Assembly (NCBI GenBank): GCA_025354885.1
Contig: JANXLY010000256.1
Span: forward strand, 1 to 61,959
Source: Acidobacteriota bacterium
GTDB taxonomy: Bacteria; Acidobacteriota; Terriglobia; Bryobacterales; Bryobacteraceae
Direction: 5' to 3'
Length of the DNA: 61,959 nucleotides
Within the stretch, counting starts at the first letter, position 1; each line of letters begins with the position of its first letter. The notes beneath the pieces were generated by a model. That model was given only the letters and a program-made list of their open reading frames with translations. It did no database searches and was not told the origin of the DNA. The position numbers and the translations under genes are program-made. Positions 1-7,947 of this stretch are shown piece after piece.

Positions 1-32
1 CAGGCTCATCTTGTATGAGACAAGACTCCCGT

Positions 33-61
33 TTGCATCGGGCGAACAGAAAGCGTAGACT
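33..61 (+). promoter_or_regulatory. candidate sigma-70 promoter of the Panacea operon
   Basis: TTGCAT at 33-38 and TAGACT at 56-61 are separated by 17 bp. A purine-rich ribosome binding site (GGGAGGAG) follows just before the ATG at 82. Seen in sequence; activity is inferred. Confidence 0.4.
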
Positions 62-81
62 AATACAGGGAGGAGAAGCGG

Positions 82-687
82 ATGACACTTTCCTTTGAAT
101 TTGATTTCGAGGCCACAAAAGCAGCATTGCTCTACCTCGCCAGTAAAGAACTTTCTCAGTTTGACAAATACAGAGCCATCAAACTGCTCTTCTTGGCAGA
201 CCGTGAACATCTCCTGCGATTCGGCCGCCCGATCACAGGGGACAAATACAACGCCCTGCCATTTGGACCTACCGGAGACAGAATTTTGAATTTTTTGGGA
301 GAACTGGAAAGCGTAGCGCTGGAAGGTGAGTTGCCCAAAAGTCCTGAGGTTGCTGAACTCGTCGCAAGCCTCGAAGTCGCTGAAGACGAATACTCAACGT
401 ATCACGCAAAGGTTGAACCCGATTGGGATGCCCTATCGAAATCCGATATTAACGTCCTAAATCACGTTGTCGAGGAACACGGACACAAGTCATTCAATGA
501 ACTCAAGAAATTCACGCATGACATGACGGCGTACAAGAGCGTGTGGAGAGAAGACCAAGGTCAGAGGAAATTTCCTATGGTGTTCGATGACTTCTTCGCT
601 GAAGAGCCAGAGAAATCGGGATTTTTGAAAGAGCTACGGGAAAACCAGACCATAGCCAAAGCTTTCCCGAGCACTATGAATGCTTAG
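82..687 (+). CDS. Panacea (SocA/DUF4065) domain antitoxin
   Basis: This 201-residue protein carries the Panacea signature at about residues 32-68: a K-LLFLADREH run, then GRPITGD, then ALPFGPTGDRI. The family supplies antitoxins that neutralise unrelated toxins, and SocA uses the same fold as a proteolytic adaptor. The ATG at 82 follows a GGGAGGAG ribosome binding site. The next gene starts 8 bp before this stop, so the two are translationally coupled, as expected for antitoxin then toxin. The pair converges on an IS1595-type transposase and may be IS cargo. The family call is firm; neutralisation of the neighbour is inferred. Confidence 0.85.
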   Translation: MTLSFEFDFEATKAALLYLASKELSQFDKYRAIKLLFLADREHLLRFGRPITGDKYNALPFGPTGDRILNFLGELESVALEGELPKSPEVAELVASLEVAEDEYSTYHAKVEPDWDALSKSDINVLNHVVEEHGHKSFNELKKFTHDMTAYKSVWREDQGQRKFPMVFDDFFAEEPEKSGFLKELRENQTIAKAFPSTMNA

Positions 688-1117
688 TTGTGAAGACCTC
701 AAGCCTTTCGAGGTTTGGAACTTCCCTTTTTTGTTTGACGGCGACCCACAGCGCCAGTGGAAGCACTGGATCGTTGTTGGCAACTTTCCGGCGATAGAAC
801 GTGTCATATTTTTCAAGCCCACTTCGGAGCCGAGTTTTTACGACAAGGAGCCGAGCAGGCTCTTAGGCGTAGTGGAGTATGCGGAGAAGTCACTCACTGT
901 CTTATCAGAGCGCACAATCATCCCTCCAGAGCGCTTTGAAATTACTTACCAATACCTACGCACTTGCGAAGCCAATGGGGAACTGAGGTACAAAGGTACT
1001 CTCCCGGCAGACTTCCGAGAACGAATGAATCAGGCAGTCACGAAGAGTGAAGAATTCAGGAAAAAGCAGCGTGACGCCTTTTTTGGTTGGTTCAGAAAAG
1101 GCGAAGTCGGCGACTAG
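680..1117 (+). CDS. putative toxin partner of the Panacea protein, PemK/MazF-like
   Basis: 145 residues, ATG at 680 inside the end of the Panacea gene. The layout resembles the SH3-like barrel of PemK/MazF RNases: a PFEVWNFPF strand near the N-terminus, an HWIVVGN strand, a hydrophobic VIFFKPTS strand, then a helical C-terminus. Similarity is weak and no catalytic residue can be assigned with confidence. Position directly downstream of, and overlapping, a Panacea gene is the main argument that it is the toxin. The stop overlaps the stop of the opposing transposase by 4 bases. Confidence 0.5.
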   Translation: MLSCEDLKPFEVWNFPFLFDGDPQRQWKHWIVVGNFPAIERVIFFKPTSEPSFYDKEPSRLLGVVEYAEKSLTVLSERTIIPPERFEITYQYLRTCEANGELRYKGTLPADFRERMNQAVTKSEEFRKKQRDAFFGWFRKGEVGD

Positions 1118-2073
1118 GTTTTTCTTGACTGTGGCTTTCCCGTGAGCTTCTTGTAGGTGAGGCGCTTACCAGAACAACCACGGACAACGATCTTGAAGCG
1201 GCCACGGTCGCCTTGTTTGTCCCTCCGCTCATTGAATCGAAAACTTTGTTCGTCCAAATAGCGGAACAGATGGTAGGGCGCTACCGAAACGTAGGTTCCT
1301 TTCAGAGTGCGCTTTAACAGGCTCCAGAAGTTCACCATGCCATTTGTGTGAACATTTCCTTTGACATACTCCACAGCATGATCTACCACCTGATGAGCGA
1401 ATTCGGGGTGCAATCCCTCATAGGACTTCAAAGCATCCGTGAACACTTCAGCGCCGGGTTCCACATGCTCACGCACAAGTGCTTGAAGCGCTGTCTTCTT
1501 TTGACTTCCTTGAACCCTTGCACGAATCTTGCCGCCACGTTCCAAGACACCAACAACCATCGTCTTGTCCTTGCCGCCAGTACCAGTGATTTTCTGTTCT
1601 CGAATCCACTTGTGCATGTTCCGTGCCTTGCCACCTATGAAGGTCTCGTCTACTTCTACTTGATCGATGGCCTTCTCGAAGGTCCCGGTGTGCATGGCAA
1701 GGCGAATCCGTTGGAGCATGAACCATGCCGTCTTTTGCGTCACGCCAAGCGCACGATGTAGCTCATGAGAACTGATTCCGTTCTTGTCGTTGGCGATCAG
1801 CCACATAGCCGAAAGCCACTTGTCAAAACCGATTGCAGAGTCTTCACAGATTGTTCCCACTTTCGGCGAGAACTGCTTGCGACAGGACTTGCATTTCCAA
1901 ATGCGACGGCTAGGAGCGTAATAGTTTTCTTTGGAGACGCAGTACGGACAAGTAACACCATCAGGCCAACGAAGAGCGGCGAACGTCTTCGTAGCAATGT
2001 CCAAATCTGAGTAATACCGGATCGCTTCTATTAGCGTTTTCGGCTCGTAATCATCGACTGGACGTTCATCCAT
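1114..2073 (-). CDS. IS1595-family (ISXO2-like) transposase
   Basis: 319 residues. An N-terminal zinc ribbon (C42, C45, C61, C64) is followed by a helical DNA-binding segment and an ISXO2-type DDE domain. D142 lies in VDETFIGGK and D213 in FTDAL. The third acidic region HTNGMVNFWSLLKR has N/V where many relatives have E, which fits the DD(N/E)K range of the family. Length is normal and the frame is intact, so it could be active. A strong promoter lies just before the ATG. The 3' end overlaps the stop of the plus-strand toxin candidate. Confidence 0.92.
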   Translation of the reverse strand: MDERPVDDYEPKTLIEAIRYYSDLDIATKTFAALRWPDGVTCPYCVSKENYYAPSRRIWKCKSCRKQFSPKVGTICEDSAIGFDKWLSAMWLIANDKNGISSHELHRALGVTQKTAWFMLQRIRLAMHTGTFEKAIDQVEVDETFIGGKARNMHKWIREQKITGTGGKDKTMVVGVLERGGKIRARVQGSQKKTALQALVREHVEPGAEVFTDALKSYEGLHPEFAHQVVDHAVEYVKGNVHTNGMVNFWSLLKRTLKGTYVSVAPYHLFRYLDEQSFRFNERRDKQGDRGRFKIVVRGCSGKRLTYKKLTGKPQSRKT

Positions 2074-2079
2074 GAATCC

Positions 2080-2108
2080 AGTCTACCCGGATTCAGTGGT
2101 TGTGTCAA
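2080..2108 (-). promoter_or_regulatory. transposase promoter inside the IS end
   Basis: On the minus strand TTGACA (2108-2103), a 17-bp spacer and TAGACT (2085-2080) precede the ATG at 2073 by only 6 bp. The transcript may be almost leaderless, which would keep transposase expression low. Seen in sequence; activity inferred. Confidence 0.6.
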
Positions 2109-2122
2109 GTATATCATTACCC

Positions 2123-2178
2123 AATATTGCTACGAGGATTCCGGTCCAGCGCCAGATTCCCTGTTCGCTTTTTTCCAT
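2123..2178 (-). pseudogene. 5' remnant of a small gene interrupted by the IS1595 element
   Basis: On the minus strand an ATG at 2178 is preceded by an AAAGGA ribosome binding site and reads MEKSEQGIWRWTGILVAIL, a short polar start followed by a hydrophobic stretch. The frame then enters the proposed IS end at 2122 and stops at a TAG about 12 codons further on. It lies 67 bp downstream of the acid phosphatase gene on the same strand. It looks like the start of a small membrane protein cut by insertion; the rest should lie beyond the left IS end, outside the window. Confidence 0.4.
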
Positions 2179-2245
2179 AACGGTTTCCTTTCGAAGTTGA
2201 TCCTCGCGATTGTGATCACTACCTCACCATGATAAACAGACTGGT

Positions 2246-2908
2246 TTACATTTCCGAATTGATGAGCACTTCTTCCCCGAATGCTCCATTCTGGACGGGT
2301 TCCAGATTGACGCTATTTCGGCCTCTCATCACGCGGATGGGCCTTGCTCCGGCGGCGATAGATTCACGAATATCGCCGTCGCTATCGCCATAGCTAACGA
2401 CGGCTCCGATCTTTCGAAAGGCGGGAGTCTTTGAGCCGCGGTTGGTGAAGATTACCGGATCAAGGTCTGTGAAGCCGAAGCTTTCCTTGATCAAGGCGGT
2501 GAGTGTCTCAGTGCCGGTGAAGATGCGCTTTGTGACGAAGTGAATGGTGTCGCCTCTTTCGCGGTGGAGGCGGATCAATTCGACGGCGATCCACTTTTTG
2601 ACACTGTACTCGTCGAGACCGTTGTTCATCTTCGTCCAGAATTCACGGTACTTTGTGCGGGCTTCAGCGCTTGGCAGGTCTTCTTCTTTTACGCTGACGC
2701 CGGCAGAAACAATGTCCTTGCCATACACTTTTGTGCCCCACTGGAAGCCGGCGCTCGTGAACAGCGTTGTGTCATCGATGTCGAAGACGACGCTGATCGC
2801 CTCTTTGGGCAGGCTCTTCTGTAGCTGCTCGAGGGTGATCCACCTTATGGTCTGTCCAAATCCGAGGGCGGCGGCCAGGGCCAATAAGAATAAGCTTCTC
2901 GTAATCAT
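2246..2908 (-). CDS. aphA: class B (AphA-like) HAD acid phosphatase
   Basis: 220 residues with a cleavable signal peptide (about residues 1-19, ending AALGFGQ), so periplasmic. The HAD motif I is FDIDDTTLF at 42-50 (nucleophile D43, general acid D45), a lysine follows in motif III (TKRIF region), and motif IV is YGDSDGDI at 173-180. These match class B non-specific acid phosphatases, Mg-dependent enzymes that dephosphorylate nucleotides and sugar phosphates. Length fits AphA (about 237). It stands alone on the minus strand; the gene downstream was cut by the IS. Confidence 0.88.
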   Translation of the reverse strand: MITRSLFLLALAAALGFGQTIRWITLEQLQKSLPKEAISVVFDIDDTTLFTSAGFQWGTKVYGKDIVSAGVSVKEEDLPSAEARTKYREFWTKMNNGLDEYSVKKWIAVELIRLHRERGDTIHFVTKRIFTGTETLTALIKESFGFTDLDPVIFTNRGSKTPAFRKIGAVVSYGDSDGDIRESIAAGARPIRVMRGRNSVNLEPVQNGAFGEEVLINSEM

Positions 2909-2952
2909 TGCTCACCATTAGAGCACTCCGGTTCCTGGGTTGGAGCGCTTGT

Positions 2953-3570
2953 CTAAATTGCCTGGAAGGTAAGTTGGATGAAGTATTTGCCTGCGGGGAG
3001 GGGAATTTCCTGCTGGTGGAGAAGGGTAAAGCCATTTGCCTGTGCGTCGGCAGCGAAGGCTTGCGCATTGAGATAGCGGAATTCACTGCCCACGGCCAGT
3101 AATGCCTCTCTATAGGGAGATGGAGCCACTGCGGGAGCATTCTCTTGCGTTGCGAGCAACAAGACGACCCAGTGGCCGCCAGGGCGCATGAGTTGGTGCA
3201 GTTTGGGACAGGGATCGAGATATTCGAAAACGAGTGCGCCAAAAGCCAGGTCGATGTCTGTAGCATTAGGCAGTTTGCTGTTGAGGTCGCACTGCTCGAA
3301 GGAGATGGCAGGCAGATGGCTCCATCGTATGGCGGCTTCGAGCAGATATTTTTCGTTCAGGTCGACGGCGATAACCTGCTCTATGCTGCTGCCGGGGACG
3401 GACTCGAGGCCGTTGCCGCCTGCGCAGCCGAGATAGAGAAAGCGTGAGGGGGCGAATTGTGTGATCGCAGCCGAGATGACGCGGCGGATCGCAGCAGCTT
3501 GGCCTACCGTGTCGAGCGCAACGTGTTGCTCGTAGTCTTCGAGTCTTGCATCGAGCCAGGCAGAGGCCAT
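2953..3570 (-). CDS. class I SAM-dependent methyltransferase
   Basis: 205 residues. A Rossmann motif I (FLYLGCAGGNGLE, about 44-56) and an acidic motif II end (VIAVDLN) bind S-adenosylmethionine. LAFGALVFEYLD marks motif IV, and MRPGGHWVVLLL is the typical post-I loop and strand. The substrate cannot be read from sequence. Its start codon overlaps the stop of the SPFH gene by one base, so it is co-transcribed with the NfeD-SPFH pair. Confidence 0.8.
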   Translation of the reverse strand: MASAWLDARLEDYEQHVALDTVGQAAAIRRVISAAITQFAPSRFLYLGCAGGNGLESVPGSSIEQVIAVDLNEKYLLEAAIRWSHLPAISFEQCDLNSKLPNATDIDLAFGALVFEYLDPCPKLHQLMRPGGHWVVLLLATQENAPAVAPSPYREALLAVGSEFRYLNAQAFAADAQANGFTLLHQQEIPLPAGKYFIQLTFQAI

Positions 3571-4538
3571 CAGCTCTGGATATCGCCCCGGCGCGGCATG
3601 GGCGGCGGGGTCACCGACTTGAGTGGGCCGCCATGCTGAATGATGGACATTGCACTGGCAAGCATGCCACTGATGTCGGCGACATTGCTGGGGACAATCA
3701 TTGTGTTGCCCACCTTGGCGAGGTTGCCGAATTGTTCAATGTATTTCTCCGCTACGCGCAACTGCACGGCTTCCATGCCGCCGGGCATCTGGATCGTTTC
3801 TGCCACCTCGCGGATGCCTTCGGCCGTCGCTCTGGCAATCGATAGAATGGCTCCGGCCTGACCTTCAGCTTCGTTGATCGCCCGCAGCTTCTGACCTTCG
3901 GACTTCTTGATGGCCTGCTGCTTTTCGCCTTCGGCGGTGTTGATTGCGGCGTCGCGGGTGCCTTCTGAGGTGAGGATCGTTGCCCGTTTTTCGCGTTCGG
4001 CACGCATCTGTTTTTCCATCGCGCCCAGGATGTCGGCGGGAGGAGTGATGTTCTTGATTTCGTAGCGGAAGACCTTGATGCCCCAGGGCTCAGTAGCTTT
4101 GTCGAGTTCGCACACGATGTTGGTGTTGATGTTGGTGCGCTCTTCGAAAGTGCGGTCGAGTTCAATCTTGCCGAGTTCGCTACGCAGCGTGGTCTGCGCC
4201 AACTGGGAGATAGCGAAGGCATAGTTTGCGATGCCGTAGGAGGCGCGTTCGGGGTCGATGATCTTCATATAGAGAACCCCGTCAACGCCGACCTGGACGT
4301 TGTCGCGGGTAATGCAAATCTGCTCGGGGATATCCACAGCCGATTCCTTGAGTACATGTTTATAGCGGATGACGTCGATGAAGGGAACGAGGATGTGGAA
4401 GCCGGCGTTGAGAGTGCCGGAGAATTTGCCAAGGCGTTCGACGATAAAGGCGTTTTGCTGTGGGACCACGACTGCGGTCTTAGCCAGAACGATGAAGAAA
4501 AGAATGGTCAGTGCAACAACAGCGATGAGTGGGCCCAT
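3570..4538 (-). CDS. qmcA: SPFH/stomatin-family membrane protein, QmcA-like
   Basis: 322 residues. A single N-terminal membrane helix (about 4-22) is followed by the band-7 domain (VVVPQQNAFIVERLGKF onward, about 25-190), then an Ala/Glu-rich coiled coil with repeated AEGEK/AEGQ units (about 200-260). The C-terminus carries the paraslipin-like GNLAKVGNTMIVPSN stretch. SPFH proteins form oligomeric membrane microdomains and act with NfeD partners. The NfeD gene lies 22 bp upstream on the same strand, a conserved arrangement that supports the call. Confidence 0.9.
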   Translation of the reverse strand: MGPLIAVVALTILFFIVLAKTAVVVPQQNAFIVERLGKFSGTLNAGFHILVPFIDVIRYKHVLKESAVDIPEQICITRDNVQVGVDGVLYMKIIDPERASYGIANYAFAISQLAQTTLRSELGKIELDRTFEERTNINTNIVCELDKATEPWGIKVFRYEIKNITPPADILGAMEKQMRAEREKRATILTSEGTRDAAINTAEGEKQQAIKKSEGQKLRAINEAEGQAGAILSIARATAEGIREVAETIQMPGGMEAVQLRVAEKYIEQFGNLAKVGNTMIVPSNVADISGMLASAMSIIQHGGPLKSVTPPPMPRRGDIQS

Positions 4539-4560
4539 GGGGCTTATTCTACACGCAGAA

Positions 4561-4992
4561 CTAGAGAGTGCGAATGTGAAGTGTCAAACCATCCATCAAT
4601 TCCACACGGCAACGCTGACCCTTGGGGATGACGGTGTCTCCGAGATTGAGCGCATTCCAGCTCGATCCACGCAACTCGGCTTTGGCTATCTGCCCTGGGG
4701 GGATGTCATTCAGCGCGATCGCGAATTCGCCTTCAATCGAATCCACTTTTTTGGGTGGATTTTTCTTTTCGATATAAGCGATCAGCTTGCGGCGGAATAG
4801 AGCGAGCCACAGACTCGACATCGAGAGGAAAATGAGCAATTCGACCCAGAGGGGCACGCCGGGCACGAGCAACTGGAAGAAGCCCATGAAGACGGCCCCG
4901 ATGCCGAAAAAGAGCAGGAAGAATCCTGGCACGACAGTCTCAGTGGCCAGCATGATGAAGCCGGCCACCATCCACATCCACCAGGTAATCAT
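4561..4992 (-). CDS. NfeD family membrane protein
   Basis: 143 residues. Two or three membrane helices occupy about residues 1-70 (including PGFFLLFFGIGAVFMGFFQLL), followed by a soluble OB-fold of about 65 residues containing EGEFAIALNDIPPGQIAKAELRG and a closing strand. This is the short NfeD form without the ClpP-like protease domain. NfeD pairs with the adjacent SPFH protein. The gene starts 6 bp after the stop of the upstream oxidoreductase, so all four may share a transcript. Confidence 0.87.
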   Translation of the reverse strand: MITWWMWMVAGFIMLATETVVPGFFLLFFGIGAVFMGFFQLLVPGVPLWVELLIFLSMSSLWLALFRRKLIAYIEKKNPPKKVDSIEGEFAIALNDIPPGQIAKAELRGSSWNALNLGDTVIPKGQRCRVELMDGLTLHIRTL

Positions 4993-4998
4993 GGGTGA

Positions 4999-6402
4999 TT
5001 ATGCTTTCTTGACGGGTTTGGCTTCTGCCTTGCCCATGTTGTCGATCTCGCTGAAGAGCACCTTGCGCTCTTCGTACATGCAGCGGTTGGCGAGCATGAC
5101 GGCGGCTGAATCGTGGAGGCCGACTTCGAGGTCGGACTTGGGTTTGGTGTTGGCCTTGATGTCGTTGAAGAAGCTCTCGAGTTCGATGTCCACGGGGTTG
5201 CGGTCTTCTTCGGGAACGAGTACGCCTTTGCGGTAGAGCCACTGGCGGGCAAACTTCATCTCGCGATCCACAAAACTGTCGTTGCCAGTGACGGTGTCTT
5301 TCTCGAAGAGGATGGGAAGGGCCTTGCCGCCCTTGCCTGTGGAGGCAAGTGAAGAAGATGCCTGGAAGGTGGGCGATTTCTTGTCGGCTCCTTCTACCTT
5401 GGGGAGAGCGGGTTCCATGTACCACATGCCGAGAGCGGGTTCACTATCTGTGCCTACGGTGATGTGAATGGTGCCCTGCGTGCCCATGATGCATTCGCCG
5501 AATTCGGTGCGTTCGGCGTTGAAGAGCGGGCAGTGGCGATTGGTGGTGATCGAGGTGTAGTGGAGCTTCTGGCCCTTGGGGTACTTGAAGATCAACTGGA
5601 TATTGTCGAAGATATCGCGACCGTCTTTGATGTAATCGGTGCCGCCGACGCCAACGACGTATTCTGGCTGAGCGCCGAACATCCAGTCGGCGACGTCAAT
5701 CTGGTGGGAGGCGAGTTCGGCGGTGAGGCCGCCTGAGTACTCTCTGTACTTGCGCCAGTTGACATCTTTATCGGTGCGGTCTTTGGGGAGGGGCTTGTTC
5801 CAAGGGTCCTTGGCAAAAGTGTTGCGGTGCCACTGACCGCGAATGTGGGTGACGGTGCCGAGCATGCCCTTGTCGATCATCTGCTTGGCGGTCTGGTAGA
5901 ACTTGGAATAACGGCGCTGCAAGCCGACCTGGAGAGTCTGTTTTGGCTTGGAGTTGGACAGGGCGCGGAGGGCGTGGATTTCTTCGGGTTTGAAGACGAG
6001 ACTTTTCTCGCAGAACACGTGCTTGCCGGCGTCGAGAGCATCCTTTGTGACGGGGAAGTGCATGTAGAGCGGAGTGGCAATGAGGACGGCGTCGACGCTC
6101 TTGTCGGCGAGCAACTCGCGGTAGTCCTTGAACTGCTTGGGCTTGTTGCCGATGAGTTCGGCGCCCTTGCGCATGTTGGGCTCGTAGACATCGCAGACGG
6201 CGACGCAGGTGCCGTTGTCGAGCCCCTTGAGATGCTGCAATAGATATTGGCCGCGACTGCCGGTACCAATAAACCCATACTGCACCGTATTATTCGCAGC
6301 TTTCACCTTTGAAATGAAGGGGGCACCAGTAATGGTTAACGCGGCAGCTGCAACCGCCAGTTTTGACGCATCGCGACGCGTCAGGTCATGCTTCTGACTC
6401 AT
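4999..6402 (-). CDS. Tat-exported Gfo/Idh/MocA-family oxidoreductase
   Basis: 467 residues. The N-terminus has a twin-arginine signal (TRRDASKL then a hydrophobic stretch to about residue 34), so the enzyme is probably periplasmic. The NAD(P) Rossmann motif is GFIGTGSRGQYLL (about 43-55) and the active-site loop CEKSL replaces the usual EKP. The C-terminal half is the alpha/beta domain of the family. Secreted members with this architecture act on glycosides or sugars, as in GH109. The substrate is unknown. Downstream is the NfeD-SPFH pair, 6 bp away. Confidence 0.87.
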   Translation of the reverse strand: MSQKHDLTRRDASKLAVAAAALTITGAPFISKVKAANNTVQYGFIGTGSRGQYLLQHLKGLDNGTCVAVCDVYEPNMRKGAELIGNKPKQFKDYRELLADKSVDAVLIATPLYMHFPVTKDALDAGKHVFCEKSLVFKPEEIHALRALSNSKPKQTLQVGLQRRYSKFYQTAKQMIDKGMLGTVTHIRGQWHRNTFAKDPWNKPLPKDRTDKDVNWRKYREYSGGLTAELASHQIDVADWMFGAQPEYVVGVGGTDYIKDGRDIFDNIQLIFKYPKGQKLHYTSITTNRHCPLFNAERTEFGECIMGTQGTIHITVGTDSEPALGMWYMEPALPKVEGADKKSPTFQASSSLASTGKGGKALPILFEKDTVTGNDSFVDREMKFARQWLYRKGVLVPEEDRNPVDIELESFFNDIKANTKPKSDLEVGLHDSAAVMLANRCMYEERKVLFSEIDNMGKAEAKPVKKA

Positions 6403-6410
6403 AGATGCCC

Positions 6411-6785
6411 TTAGTCTATCAGGGGAATTAGCGCGCGTACACGGGGATTTCGAAAGTAGAGGCCTCCCCAGACCATCACTCCAAGCAGGACCGGTCCGAA
6501 GTACGCATCGCCGATTCGGAGGTGTGTGGCGACAGCGCCGCCCAAGTAGCCAGTGAGCAGTACAGCGCCGAGCACGGATGAGCGCGGGAGCAGGTAGATT
6601 GCGGTGCAGCTGATTTCGAGTATGCCGAGGGCGACAGCAAGCTGGATTGGCCAGCCCATGTGGCTGAAACCATCGGTGAAGCCCGCTGGCTGGATAAATT
6701 TTGCGGCAGCGCTTGCGAGCAAGACCAGGGACGATAATGCTGTGAGGATCCAGCCGGTGATGGTTTGTGATTTAGGAGAGAGCAC
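6411..6785 (-). CDS. DoxX-like small membrane protein
   Basis: 124 residues from a GTG at 6785, with four predicted membrane helices, starting ITGWILTALSSLVLLASAAAKF, then MGWPIQLAVALGILEISCTAIYLL. The segment order and the GYLGGAVATHLRIGD motif match the DoxX-like family. An in-frame start at 6902 would add 39 residues that look like antisense of the NrsF gene and would overlap it by over 100 bp, so I reject it; the GTG start lacks a clear ribosome binding site and remains uncertain. Third gene of the sigma/NrsF operon. Confidence 0.7.
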   Translation of the reverse strand: MLSPKSQTITGWILTALSSLVLLASAAAKFIQPAGFTDGFSHMGWPIQLAVALGILEISCTAIYLLPRSSVLGAVLLTGYLGGAVATHLRIGDAYFGPVLLGVMVWGGLYFRNPRVRALIPLID

Positions 6786-6796
6786 GTAAATTAAGG

Positions 6797-7381
6797 TTAT
6801 CGCGACCAGGAAAGGCGTGCCAGAAGGTAACCGGCGATGCCCCAAATGACCGGGAGCAAAGCATGGCCCAGCATCATGTGCCAGAACTCGTTGATCGGGC
6901 AATGAACCTGGATGACGAGAAAGCCGACGAAACCTGCGAGAATGCCTGCGGCTACAGCAACGCGTTGGCGCATGATGGGAGCGCTACGACGGAAAATAAC
7001 GACTAGCATGAGGCCCGAAAGCAATGCTGCCGAGCTACCAATTGTGAAGCACTTTGCAGCCCAAATCATCTTGAATGGGCCGGTTTCTGAGCCGATGGCA
7101 AGACCGAGGATTGCGATGATCAAGCCTGCGAGCGGCCTGCCGAAGCCGGCTTTACCGGACGGGCTCATCCACTGTGCGGCGGCCCAGGTGGCACCACTAA
7201 TGGACATGGCAAAGGCGAGACCAAGCAGTAGCCATGTGTTCCAGGTAAAAGCGTCGAGCGCATCGTGCCCAAGCACGATTACGCCACTAGCGGCGACGGC
7301 GAGCGAGCAGAGTGCGGCCAGTAGTGCAGACTGCCAGACGGGCCTGAGAGGCTTTACCGGCGCAAAAGTGCGAGTTCTCAT
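6797..7381 (-). CDS. nrsF: NrsF (DUF1109) membrane anti-sigma factor
   Basis: 194 residues with six predicted membrane helices. The C-terminal half has the family signature VIQVHCPINEFWHMMLGHALLP (about 157-178, here given as landmarks HCP, H, GH). NrsF proteins hold an ECF sigma factor at the membrane and release it on signal. Its ATG overlaps the stop of the sigma gene by 4 bp (ATGA), fixing the pairing. Upstream sigma gene and downstream DoxX gene complete the operon. Confidence 0.8.
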   Translation of the reverse strand: MRTRTFAPVKPLRPVWQSALLAALCSLAVAASGVIVLGHDALDAFTWNTWLLLGLAFAMSISGATWAAAQWMSPSGKAGFGRPLAGLIIAILGLAIGSETGPFKMIWAAKCFTIGSSAALLSGLMLVVIFRRSAPIMRQRVAVAAGILAGFVGFLVIQVHCPINEFWHMMLGHALLPVIWGIAGYLLARLSWSR

Positions 7382-7947
7382 AAATCCCCCCCGAGGACGC
7401 GACGCAGTTTTTCGTAGGCGCGGTGAACCTTTTGTTTCACTGAGCCGACGCTTGTGCCGGTTGCTGCAGCAACCTCTTCGAGGCTTCGTCCTTCCACTTT
7501 CATCAATATCAACACTTCTCGCTGGCTTTCTGGCAACTCACTGAGCAATTGCTCGAAGCCGCCGGAAAGTTCCGGTGTGGGGATGGAAATTCTTTCATCC
7601 AGCTCGACTTCAGATCTGCGGACGCGTTTGCGGTAGCTGCGGCTGCGGATGTGGCGGGCAATGGAATAGATCCAGGGCAGGAGCATTTCTCCCGGGCGCC
7701 AAGTGTGGCGGCTGCGATGCACCTGAAACCAGGTTTCCTGCACTAATTCTTCGATTTCTCCGTCTGGAGAGCCACCACGAAAAATTGCCTTCAGGCGAGG
7801 GCTTACTTCGCGGACAATGGCCTCTAGCGCATCGCCATCTCCGGCCTGATATCGCTGCATCCATTCTTCGAGCGTAACTTTTTCGTCCCACTGCACCAAT
7901 TTTCGAGTGTATGTTAATTCCAATTGTATTTGCTCTTGGTCTTGCAC
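7378..7947 (-). CDS. ECF-type RNA polymerase sigma factor
   Basis: 189 residues from a GTG at 7947. Region 2 spans about 30-95 (EEWMQRYQAGDGDALE, then ELVQETWFQVHRSRHTWRPG with promoter-melting aromatics) and region 4 about 130-185 (LPESQREVLILMKVEGRSLEEVA, then the recognition helix SVGSVKQKVHRAY). The annotated start overlaps the 5' end of the divergent outer-membrane gene by 37 bp; TTG at 7899 or GTG at 7896 would remove the overlap and keep both regions. It is regulated by the coupled NrsF. Confidence 0.88.
   Translation of the reverse strand: MQDQEQIQLELTYTRKLVQWDEKVTLEEWMQRYQAGDGDALEAIVREVSPRLKAIFRGGSPDGEIEELVQETWFQVHRSRHTWRPGEMLLPWIYSIARHIRSRSYRKRVRRSEVELDERISIPTPELSGGFEQLLSELPESQREVLILMKVEGRSLEEVAAATGTSVGSVKQKVHRAYEKLRRVLGGDL

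Larger units (their letters stand above)
1..2122. mobile_element. IS1595-type element with toxin-antitoxin cargo (left end outside window)
   Basis: The transposase gene (2073 to 1114, minus strand) and the two plus-strand genes at 82-1117 end in a 4-base overlap, leaving no room for an IS end between them. The candidate outer end reads GGGTAATGATATACTTGACA from 2122 inward on the minus strand and cuts into a small ORF that starts at 2178. No matching inverted end is visible in positions 1-81, so the other end should lie left of the window. IS1595 relatives are known to carry passenger genes. The extent of the element is inferred. Confidence 0.45.

Noticed and set aside
6786..6902. Upstream start of the DoxX-like gene
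   Set aside because: The added 39 residues lie inside NrsF in another frame and match no membrane or signal pattern.
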